A stretch of 34,677 bases of DNA from Burkholderiales bacterium (GTDB taxonomy: Bacteria; Pseudomonadota; Gammaproteobacteria; Burkholderiales; SG8-41), in assembly GCA_019751125.1 (NCBI GenBank), contig JAIENU010000073.1, positions 1 through 34,677 of the forward strand, read 5' to 3'. Below, one piece after another: positions 15,947 to 23,473 of this stretch (the stretch's first letter is position 1; each line of letters begins with the position of its first letter). The notes under the pieces were generated by a model. That model was not told the DNA's origin, did not search any database, and saw nothing but the letters and a program-made list of their open reading frames with translations. Position numbers and translations under genes: made by a program.

Positions 15947-16903
15947 ATGCTGCACGCAAGCCGTGTTCTGGTCGGACTGGTCGTCGCCGTGTTCTCAACC
16001 ATGGCCCCCGCGCAGGACTACCCAGCGCGGCCGGTCACCCTGCTGGTGCCGTGGTCTGCGGGCGGGCCCACCGACATCGCGGTGCGCGCACTCGGTGATG
16101 CACTCTCCAAACAGCTCAACCAGCGCGTGCTGATCGAGAACCGGCCCGGCGCGGGCGGCGCACTCGCTGCGCAGCAGATGGCGGCCAGCGCCAAACCCGA
16201 CGGCTACACACTGGCGCAGATGCCGCTGGGCGTGTTCCGCCTGCCGCACATGGTCAAGACCACCTTTGATCCGGTCAACGACATCACTTGGCTCGCCAAC
16301 ATCGCCGGCTACGACTTCGGCGTCAGCGTGCGCGCAGATTCGCCCCTCAAAACCTGGAACGACCTCATCGCCTTCGTGCGCGCCAACCCCGGCAAGCTCG
16401 CCTATTCCAGCCCCGGCACCGGTACCAGCCTGCACCTGACCATGGACGACCTGATGGCGCGGCTGAAACTGAACTGGCTGCATGTGCCGTACAAGGGCAG
16501 CGCCGATGCGGTGGTCGCGCTGCTCGGCGGCCATGTCGATGCCCAGGCCGGCACGCCGCCATGGGAGATGGTGACTGCAGGCAAGGTGCGCACGCTGGTG
16601 ATGTGGGGCAACGAGCGCAATCCGCGCGTGCCCGAAGTGCCGACCCTGAAAGAACTCTACGGCATCGTCGCCAACTCACCCTGGGGCATCGGCGCACCGA
16701 AGAACCTCGACCCTGTGGCAGCCAAAGTGCTGCAGGAGGCGATCCGCCGCGCCGTCGATGATCCGGTGTTCCTCAAATCACTGGAACGTGTCGGCATGTC
16801 GCGCTACTACATGACCGGCGAGGAGTATGCGAAGTGGATACGCCAGACCAGCGAGGAAGAAAAGCGTGCGGTAGAAAAGCTGGGGCTGGGCATAAAACAG
16901 TAG
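15947..16903 (+). CDS. Bug/TctC family periplasmic solute receptor
   Basis: The 318-residue product has a signal peptide of about 24 residues (ends MAPAQ). The mature protein begins DYPARPVTLLVPWSAGGPTDI and continues with VLIENRPGAGGALAA, KPDGYTLAQ, KLAYSSPGTGTSLH, WLHVPYKGSAD, GHVDAQAGTPP and NSPWGIGAPKNLD. GGGAGGAG precedes the ATG. It is another orphan receptor. It is followed by an argininosuccinate-lyase-family gene, which may act on the bound ligand after uptake; this link is only by position. It is clearly divergent from the Bug protein upstream, so this is not a recent duplication. Confidence 0.93.
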   Translation: MLHASRVLVGLVVAVFSTMAPAQDYPARPVTLLVPWSAGGPTDIAVRALGDALSKQLNQRVLIENRPGAGGALAAQQMAASAKPDGYTLAQMPLGVFRLPHMVKTTFDPVNDITWLANIAGYDFGVSVRADSPLKTWNDLIAFVRANPGKLAYSSPGTGTSLHLTMDDLMARLKLNWLHVPYKGSADAVVALLGGHVDAQAGTPPWEMVTAGKVRTLVMWGNERNPRVPEVPTLKELYGIVANSPWGIGAPKNLDPVAAKVLQEAIRRAVDDPVFLKSLERVGMSRYYMTGEEYAKWIRQTSEEEKRAVEKLGLGIKQ

Positions 16904-16907
16904 GCCA

Positions 16908-16932
16908 TTGTTTTTATTGAATAATTTGTTTT
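16908..16932. repeat. AT-rich intergenic element, copy 4
   Basis: TTGTTTTTATTGAATAATTT begins five bases after the Bug stop and continues into a second TTTGTTTTA. It shares its first 13 bases exactly with the copy at 4538. Confidence 0.55.
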
Positions 16933-17047
16933 ATCCCTCAGTCAAAGCCTGAGCAGGCACCGCAGCCTGCCAAGGTGTGGAGTACTGCTTTCACATCTGC
17001 GGCGGCTCCTGCACCATGACTGCAAGACACAGCACTCAACAAGTGCT

Positions 17048-17110
17048 GTCATTCCGGACCCGCGCAGGGCGCCCCGAAGAAAGTCCTCTTGGGGGATACG
17101 CCGGAATGAC
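17048..17110. repeat. REP-like intergenic inverted repeat
   Basis: GTCATTCCGG and CCGGAATGAC are perfect 10-base inverted arms bounding a 63-base element with an internal CCCC/GGGG partial stem. This end sequence is typical of dispersed REP-like palindromes in proteobacteria. It lies in the leader of the lyase gene. No RAYT transposase is visible in the window. Confidence 0.65.
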
Positions 17111-17139
17111 GGCCATACCAACAACAAACAACAAGACTC

Positions 17140-18606
17140 ATGAGCGACAACGCACAAACCCTCGACATCAACGCCACCTTCCGCGGCGGCGGCCGTTCGA
17201 TTGAATGGCTCGACGAAATCAACAAGGCCTCGATCGTGATGCTGGCCGAAACCGGCATCGTGCCGAAGGACGTGGCGGCGCGTATCGCCAAAGGCATCGC
17301 ACAACTGATCGAACACGAGAAGGATGAAAAAAACCGCCGCACTTCGGCGGACTACCTCGACTACGAACCGCGGCTGATCGCCATCGCCGGACCGGAAGCC
17401 TCACGGCTGCACACCGGCCGCAGCCGGCAGGACCTGGCCTCGACCATCGCGCGGATGAACCTGCGCGACGGCATCCTCAAAACCACCGAAGCCCTGATCG
17501 CCGCGCGCGAGAAACTGCTCAAGCGCGCCGAAGAGCATATCGAAACCATCATCCCCGCCTACACCCACGGCGTACAGGCGCAACCCACCACCTTTGCGCA
17601 TTACCTGCTGGCTTTTGAATCCGCACTCGCCCGCGCCACCGAACGCCTGCAGCAGGCCTATGCGCGGGTCAACAAATGCCCGCTGGGTGCAGCGGCACTC
17701 GCCACCTCCAGCTTTCCGCTGGACCGCAATCGCCTGGCCGAACTTTTGGGATTCGACGGCCTGGTGGAAAACGCCTACGACGCCAACCACCTCGCACCCA
17801 TAGACAGTGCGCTTGATGTCGCCAGCGCCTGGTCGATCGCCGCCGTGGAAATGGGCATGTTCGCGCAGGACATGCATGCGCAATACGCCGAACCCACGCC
17901 GTGGTTCATGCTGGCAGAAGGCAAACTCACCGGCACCAGCAGCATCATGCCGCAGAAGCGCAACCCCGCCGCCCTCGAACAACTGCGCGCTCAGTCGAGC
18001 ATCCTGTTGAGTGAACTGCAGACCATGACCTGGGTCTCGCACAACAACCGCACCGGCATGTTCGACTACCGCATGTACGACCCCGTGCCCTATGCCCGCG
18101 CGCTGACGGTGCTCCGGCTGTTCGGCAGTGTGGTCGATGCACTGGTCGTCAACAAGGAACGCGCACTGGAAGAAGTCAACGCCGACTACTCCACCACCAC
18201 CGAAATCGCCGACGCCTTGCTGCAGAAAGCCGAAGTGCCCTTCCGCATCGGACATCACTTCGCGTCAAAGCTGACGGATTACGGGCGGGGCAAGGGGTTG
18301 AAGCTGAGCGAGATTCCGTTTGCGGAGGTGCTGCGGATTTATCAGGAGCAGGCTGAGGGCAAGCTGCCGCTGACGGAAGCGGAATTCCGCGAGGTAATCA
18401 GTGCGGAATATATGGTGTTTGGGCGGAAGGGGTTGGGGGGGCCTCAGACAAAAGAGACGCTGCGCACCATCGACAACGCCGAGCACGCACTTGGCCTCGA
18501 TCGCATCCACTGGAACTCGAAAGGCGAAGAACTAGAAAGCACTGGGCGGGAGCTGACGAATGAATTTAACAGCCTTTGCAAATGCTGCCTTGATAAGTGT
18601 CTATAA
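17140..18606 (+). CDS. Argininosuccinate lyase-family C-N lyase
   Basis: The 488-residue product belongs to the fumarase/aspartase superfamily and is closest to argininosuccinate lyase. Motifs are LHTGRSRQD (90-98), THGVQAQPTTFAHYLLAFE with His143, PLGAAALATSSFPLDR and the flexible-loop signature GTSSIMPQKRNP (265-276). Canonical ArgH has GSSIMPQKKNPD and a different N-terminus, so this may be a paralogue acting on another N-substituted aspartate-type compound; the neighbouring Bug receptors fit an uptake-plus-lyase role, but that is inference. The last 12 residues (NSLCKCCLDKCL, from about 18568) are Cys-rich, unlike the family, and encoded by DNA of island-like composition, suggesting the native 3' end was replaced. 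Confidence 0.85.
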   Translation: MSDNAQTLDINATFRGGGRSIEWLDEINKASIVMLAETGIVPKDVAARIAKGIAQLIEHEKDEKNRRTSADYLDYEPRLIAIAGPEASRLHTGRSRQDLASTIARMNLRDGILKTTEALIAAREKLLKRAEEHIETIIPAYTHGVQAQPTTFAHYLLAFESALARATERLQQAYARVNKCPLGAAALATSSFPLDRNRLAELLGFDGLVENAYDANHLAPIDSALDVASAWSIAAVEMGMFAQDMHAQYAEPTPWFMLAEGKLTGTSSIMPQKRNPAALEQLRAQSSILLSELQTMTWVSHNNRTGMFDYRMYDPVPYARALTVLRLFGSVVDALVVNKERALEEVNADYSTTTEIADALLQKAEVPFRIGHHFASKLTDYGRGKGLKLSEIPFAEVLRIYQEQAEGKLPLTEAEFREVISAEYMVFGRKGLGGPQTKETLRTIDNAEHALGLDRIHWNSKGEELESTGRELTNEFNSLCKCCLDKCL

Positions 18607-18643
18607 ATCACGGACAGAGCATTAGCTTAAAACGGTATTCGAC

Positions 18644-18671
18644 TTGACTCTCTGAAGTTGTTGTCTATTAC
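18644..18671 (+). promoter_or_regulatory. Candidate sigma70 promoter of the four-gene island operon
   Basis: TTGACT (18644-18649), a 16-base spacer, then TATTAC (18666-18671) lie in the 154-base AT-rich gap before the methylase gene. The match is moderate and chance matches are common in AT-rich DNA. No operator palindrome was recognised. Confidence 0.35.
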
Positions 18672-18760
18672 CCATAACTGACTAATCTCCTAGCACTACT
18701 ATTCGAAGATAAGTTATTATTTAATAAGGAAAAATTGACTGTGACGGCAATGGTTACGCT

Positions 18761-20125
18761 ATGATGAACTTCAGAGCATCTCGAACTGAGATTGAAGGCA
18801 ATCACTTTCACCAATGGGGTACTGCGGAGGAGGTCGATTTATATTTAGATCGCTGCCAAATTGAAACGCCATTGGAGCTGGTCGACAAAGTATGGCAATG
18901 CGTCATGCAACATCGCCAACGGGTTGGCGATGTAATCGATTTCGGCGCGGGCGATGGACGTTTCGCTGCAAAAGGCGATTACAAAAAATATACAGGATAC
19001 GAAGTTGATCCGCTGCGTTGGTCTAAAGCTCAATTACCAAAGAACGCCAAACTGATTCACCGCTGTGCATTTAGTAGTCGTTTGCGAGGCGCGGACCTTT
19101 GTATTGGAAATCCACCTTACGTTCGAAATCAGGACCTACCTGAGGGCTGGCGCCAAAGAGCGGCAAGAGTAGTGCGACAACGCACAGGAGTAGATTTATC
19201 AGGATTGGCAAACGCTTGGCAGTACTTCTTCTTTCTGGCCCTTTCCAGCGTAAATGATCGCGGCTTAGTTGCGTTGGTCATACCCTACGAATGGGTGTCC
19301 CGGCCATCTTCAAAGAAACTTCGGGATTACATCAACTCACAAGGCTGGGGGGTGACTGTTTATCGCTTGCCAGATATGACCTTTGGTCGAGTTCTAACAA
19401 CAGCTTCCATCACGCTGGTCGACAAGAGAACACGTGATGGAAAATGGACTTACTTAGCCCAGCATGGCAATGAAATACAAAAAAAGCGCTTTGCTGGGGG
19501 TAATAAAGCTAAAGTTTTAGAGTATGAAAGAGCTACTAAAAATAGCCCTCTGAAAGCTAAGCGTGGATTGAGTCCAGGCAATCAAAAGATCTTTACGCTA
19601 ACCGAAGCAGAAAGAGCAGAATTGGGGCTGAAAATTGGGCGCGATGTTATCGCGTGCATAACCAGTCTAAAACCCATACCGCATTCATGTGCCACGCTGT
19701 CTGCAAAAACTTTCTCTCGTTATTATCGAGATGCCGGTCGACGCTGTTGGTTACTAAACGTTTCAAAAGAAACCTCCTTTGAACTCAATGCTTACTTGGC
19801 AAATGTCCCCGCAGTCGACCGCGGTACAGCAACTTGCAAACTACGTGAGAACTGGTGGGAGTTTTCCATGCCGAAAATACCTTCGGTGCTAGTCGCCACA
19901 GGATTCAGGGGCAAAGGACCTAAAGCGGTAGTGAATGCCATCGGTGCGCACGCAGTTGGATCGGTATGCGGAATTCACGGACCCAGCGCTTCATTTGCAA
20001 AAGAGATCGCACGTAAGATTAGAAATACTGAGGTAGCGTCTAAAATCGTGGCTCATTCAATGGGTCTTCATAAATTAGAAATTAACCAAATCAATGCCCT
20101 CTTGATGCGCCTTCTCGCCAAATAG
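18761..20125 (+). CDS. N6-adenine DNA methyltransferase-like protein (TaqI/Eco57I type)
   Basis: The 454-residue product has the ETPLELVDKVW block (motif X-like, 35-45), VIDFGAGDGRFA (motif I, 58-69), TGYEVDPLRW (motif II, acidic residue Glu81) and IGNPPYVRNQ (motif IV, NPPY at 117-120). This order matches gamma-class adenine methylases such as M.TaqI. The C-terminal about 220 residues would hold target recognition. No nuclease or helicase motif is visible, so it is not a complete type IIG enzyme. Two ATGs stand together (18761 and 18764) with no strong Shine-Dalgarno; a tiny frame ending in an overlapping TGA may couple translation. Base composition is far more A+T-rich than the genes before it. 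It is the first gene of a four-gene operon, 7 bases before the GHKL gene. Confidence 0.8.
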   Translation: MMNFRASRTEIEGNHFHQWGTAEEVDLYLDRCQIETPLELVDKVWQCVMQHRQRVGDVIDFGAGDGRFAAKGDYKKYTGYEVDPLRWSKAQLPKNAKLIHRCAFSSRLRGADLCIGNPPYVRNQDLPEGWRQRAARVVRQRTGVDLSGLANAWQYFFFLALSSVNDRGLVALVIPYEWVSRPSSKKLRDYINSQGWGVTVYRLPDMTFGRVLTTASITLVDKRTRDGKWTYLAQHGNEIQKKRFAGGNKAKVLEYERATKNSPLKAKRGLSPGNQKIFTLTEAERAELGLKIGRDVIACITSLKPIPHSCATLSAKTFSRYYRDAGRRCWLLNVSKETSFELNAYLANVPAVDRGTATCKLRENWWEFSMPKIPSVLVATGFRGKGPKAVVNAIGAHAVGSVCGIHGPSASFAKEIARKIRNTEVASKIVAHSMGLHKLEINQINALLMRLLAK

Positions 20126-20132
20126 GTGCCCC

Positions 20133-22370
20133 ATGAGCACATCAGCCAATAAAGCAGATTCGAAAATTATAGATAGCGGAGAAATTTCTTTCTCAATTGA
20201 AGGCCGAATTGTTCGTGAATTAGGTGAGCGTCTTGTCAAAGCACCTGAAGTAGCGTTGATAGAGTTGATTAAGAATTCATATGATGCAGATGCCGAGTGG
20301 TGTGAACTAATAGAGAATTTTCCAGAAAATATTGTTGTCCGTGACAATGGTCATGGCATGACTGTGGACGAGTTTCGGAACGCATGGATGCGGATCGGAA
20401 CCAGTTCAAAAGAAAACACCCCTAAAAGTCGCAAATATAAAAGAGCCATCACTGGCGAAAAAGGGTTGGGGCGGTTCGCCGTTCGTTACTTAGGAAGGCA
20501 TTTGCTGCTCAAGACAGTTGCCAATGACCCCAAAAGAGGACGGACCTCACTAGAAGCGGCATTCGATTGGCCCGAAGTAGATAAGCACGAGGATCTGGGC
20601 GACATCCAGATCCCCTACACCTTACGTCGAGCAGAAGGCGAGCCACTAGGTACGACACTTACCATTTCAAAACTTCGAATTTCTGGGGATCAGGTTGATG
20701 TCCGTAGTGTAAGAACGGCGGCGGTTACGAGTCTCTCCCCATATAAGTCCCTACTAGAAAAATCCCACCCAATAAACTCGGCAGACCGAGATCCTGGGTT
20801 TTCATTTCGCTTTAAGGAGTCGGATCAAGACGCAATCAGTTTTGATTTAGCAGAACAACTGCTAAATCATTTTGCTCTGCGCTGCGTGATAAATCTCAGT
20901 AGGAACCAGCTGGGGCTTAAGGTCTATGAACCAGGAAAAAACAAGCCCCGCCTCAGCATAAGCCATAAGTACGAAAACTCCATTGGCTCACTATATGCTG
21001 ATCTTAGATTTTTCCCTTTCCGTAGCGGACTCTTACAGGGAATTGAAGTAGACGGGAAAGTTGCCCGGTCGTGGATCCGATCAAACTGTGGTGTTGCTGT
21101 CTTTGACCGCGGTTTTCGCGTGCTGCCTTATGGAATAGATGGTGACGATTGGCTGCTAGTTAATCAGGATCGTGGCATGTCTGTGCGAGACCCAGTGTCC
21201 AATATCGCAAAACGACACTTGCAAATGAGCAGCGAAGAAAAGTCATCAACTCAGCTCAACTATATGCTTCGCCTCCCGAGAAATGAGCAATTAATAGGCG
21301 TAGTACAAGTAAGCGGGGCGAGGGTTGTGCAACAAGATGAAAACGAACACGGGCTGGTCGCCACGGCGGATCGGGAAGGATTTGTTCACAACGACGCCTA
21401 TGCGCAGCTTCGAGATATTGTTAGAGGCGGTGTTGAGGCTATTGCATTTGTCGATCGGCAAGTCCAAATCGATCAAATCAAGAAAGAAGAGCAACAACTA
21501 CGAGCGAAACAACGTGCGGAGACCCGCGCAGCTATTAAGGAAATTGAAACCAATCCTCGGCTTACACTCGCTGACAAAAAGCGATTGGTAGGTCGACTAG
21601 CCAAACAAGAAGAACTTCAATCACAGCAAGAACAAGTTTCCGCTCTTCGGGAAAGCGCACTGGAAGTGATGAGTTTATTAGGGGTCGTCGCGGGATTTAT
21701 GACGCACGAGTTTGGAGCGGCGATTCACGAACTAGAAAAAGCTCTAAAAGCGTTGTCATCAGCCTCCCGAAAGTCATCTGAGGTGAGCACTTATGCCAAA
21801 GACATTGAAGCAAGCATTCATAGATTAAAAGAATTTGTAACCTATTCTCAGGGATATGTTCGCGGTGCGTCCCATATTCCCACGAAGCCTTACCCAGCCC
21901 GCCCGCGAATTCAACAGGTAATTCGCGTATTTGGCCAGTATGCCGAGCAACGAAAAATTGATGTTTCCGTCGATATTGATTCCGATTTGATGGCACCGCT
22001 GGTTCCAGTCTCACTTTACAACGGGATTGCATTAAATCTTTACTCAAATGCGCTAAAAGCAATTACCGCACGGTCCGGTAATTTTGAACGTCGTATTGCT
22101 TTTAGAGCATGGAACCAAAAGGGGTTTCATTATCTTACGGTGTCCGATACGGGACTTGGAATTCCAACGGCGCTTCGTGATCGGATCTTTGACCCGCTTT
22201 TTACAACTACTGAATCAAATCGAGATCCCTTGGGGTCGGGAATGGGACTTGGGTTAACCCTTGTCAGTCGTTGCGTTGAAGCATTTCGCGGGAAAGTGAA
22301 CGTGGTCACCCCACCGCCAGGTTTTAATACTTGCTTTCGCGTCGAAATACCAAATATGGAAAAAGAATGA
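20133..22370 (+). CDS. Double-GHKL ATPase / histidine kinase
   Basis: The 745-residue product has two ATP-binding modules of the GHKL superfamily. The N-terminal module is Hsp90/MutL/MORC-like: ELIKNSYDADA (44-54, N-box), VVRDNGHGM (68-76) and TGEKGLGRFA (107-116). A long middle region follows, then a charged coiled coil at about 440-505. The C-terminal module is a histidine kinase: GFMTHEFGAAIHEL with putative phosphoacceptor His525, NLYSNALKAI (635-644, N-box), VSDTGLGIP (G1, Asp672), FDPLFTT (F-box) and GSGMGLGLTLV (G2, 701-711). There is no membrane segment or signal peptide, so it should be a cytoplasmic sensor. It starts after AGGTG, 7 bases behind the methylase gene, and its stop overlaps the receiver gene (ATGA). 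The pairing of both modules is unusual. Confidence 0.88.
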   Translation: MSTSANKADSKIIDSGEISFSIEGRIVRELGERLVKAPEVALIELIKNSYDADAEWCELIENFPENIVVRDNGHGMTVDEFRNAWMRIGTSSKENTPKSRKYKRAITGEKGLGRFAVRYLGRHLLLKTVANDPKRGRTSLEAAFDWPEVDKHEDLGDIQIPYTLRRAEGEPLGTTLTISKLRISGDQVDVRSVRTAAVTSLSPYKSLLEKSHPINSADRDPGFSFRFKESDQDAISFDLAEQLLNHFALRCVINLSRNQLGLKVYEPGKNKPRLSISHKYENSIGSLYADLRFFPFRSGLLQGIEVDGKVARSWIRSNCGVAVFDRGFRVLPYGIDGDDWLLVNQDRGMSVRDPVSNIAKRHLQMSSEEKSSTQLNYMLRLPRNEQLIGVVQVSGARVVQQDENEHGLVATADREGFVHNDAYAQLRDIVRGGVEAIAFVDRQVQIDQIKKEEQQLRAKQRAETRAAIKEIETNPRLTLADKKRLVGRLAKQEELQSQQEQVSALRESALEVMSLLGVVAGFMTHEFGAAIHELEKALKALSSASRKSSEVSTYAKDIEASIHRLKEFVTYSQGYVRGASHIPTKPYPARPRIQQVIRVFGQYAEQRKIDVSVDIDSDLMAPLVPVSLYNGIALNLYSNALKAITARSGNFERRIAFRAWNQKGFHYLTVSDTGLGIPTALRDRIFDPLFTTTESNRDPLGSGMGLGLTLVSRCVEAFRGKVNVVTPPPGFNTCFRVEIPNMEKE

Positions 22371-23470
22371 GTTCTATCCTACTTGTTGATGATGATCACG
22401 ACATGTCGGCTCAACTAAAAGCCGATCTAGGCAATTTTTTGGGCGCAGATTCTGACATCAGAATTGAAATTTGGGAGCCCAGCCAAAAAGATGGGATTGA
22501 CAGCAAAGGAAAATTCGAATCTTTACTAGACGAATTGAATGTGGGCTTGGTTGTTACCGATTTCGATCTTACCAAACAAGGGATGAGTGGTTTATTCGGC
22601 GCGACCATTGTGGATTGGTGTCAGCAGAATTTAGTGCCTGTTGCAGAATTTTCGCGAATGCTGGAAAAAAAGTTGCCTGAGGAACCGAATCTATTTGAAA
22701 TGCGGATTGATTTAGTCAGCCCAGCCAAACAAATCGCTTCAATTTACTCAGGATTCAAGCAAGTTAACGAGAAATTAGCTGGGGCAAGAACGGGGGCGGA
22801 ATTTAAGTCTTTTCGCAGCCCCGCTGCCGCACTAGCGACAATTTTGAATAGGGTAAATGAGGAAAGTCTTTTTGCCTTATACGCAACTAGGTACGTCGGT
22901 GCGAATAGCGGATTGCTCGATAGAATTAAGAAAACCTTATCCAAGGAAATCGTTCCGGATGAAGACGAGAAAAATTCTGTACTCGCATACATTTGCGGAC
23001 ATTTACTGCTAAATGCGGTTCTGCGCTTTCCGGGACCCATAATGCACCGGGAAGCGCTCGGTGCTTACTGTGGGGTTGATCCTGCATCTGGGACAGAAAT
23101 AGAAAGTATTTTTGATAGCTGCAAGTATGATGGTCCGTTTCAAGATATGGGGCCCTTCTTTTGGCTAGACAAAATTCAAAACTTAATTCAGATAGAAGCA
23201 AAACGATTTGAGATTTCCGCCGAATATGAGACTGAAGGGGAATTCAATAGAATTGTTGTTGAAAGAATCTTACAAAGGCAGTTGCCTAGACATGCATGTA
23301 CTCGTTGCCAAGGACAGAATGGTGGTTTCTGGTGCCCGTTAACCCGAAAAACCGTTTGCCTTCGTAGTTCATGCTCGGTTGCAAGTACGAGCTGGGTACC
23401 GCGAGGAGCTCAGCTTTGTCGAATCGAACGTGAATTTTATGAAGAGTGGGCACCAATTCTTGGAGCCTAA
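22367..23470 (+). CDS. Response-regulator receiver protein with Cys-rich C-terminus
   Basis: The 367-residue product starts at 22367 (GGAAAAAG just upstream; ATGA overlap with the kinase stop). An N-terminal receiver-like domain has ILLVDDDHDM (acidic pocket Asp8-Asp10) and LVVTDFDLTKQGMSG with the predicted phosphoacceptor Asp65; the later conserved Thr and Lys are not obvious. The rest is no known output domain: there is no HTH, GGDEF or nuclease motif that I recognise. A helical middle section (about 130-300) is followed by a cysteine cluster, C311-x2-C314, C323, C331, C336 and C351, suggesting a zinc-binding element. It is the cognate partner of the upstream kinase by overlap. The output mechanism is unknown. 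Confidence 0.8.
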   Translation: MSSILLVDDDHDMSAQLKADLGNFLGADSDIRIEIWEPSQKDGIDSKGKFESLLDELNVGLVVTDFDLTKQGMSGLFGATIVDWCQQNLVPVAEFSRMLEKKLPEEPNLFEMRIDLVSPAKQIASIYSGFKQVNEKLAGARTGAEFKSFRSPAAALATILNRVNEESLFALYATRYVGANSGLLDRIKKTLSKEIVPDEDEKNSVLAYICGHLLLNAVLRFPGPIMHREALGAYCGVDPASGTEIESIFDSCKYDGPFQDMGPFFWLDKIQNLIQIEAKRFEISAEYETEGEFNRIVVERILQRQLPRHACTRCQGQNGGFWCPLTRKTVCLRSSCSVASTSWVPRGAQLCRIEREFYEEWAPILGA

Positions 23471-23473
23471 CTC

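Noticed and set aside
17401..18258. Minus-strand open frame of 285 codons
   Set aside because: It is antisense to the lyase with its complete superfamily signature. No start signals or motifs.
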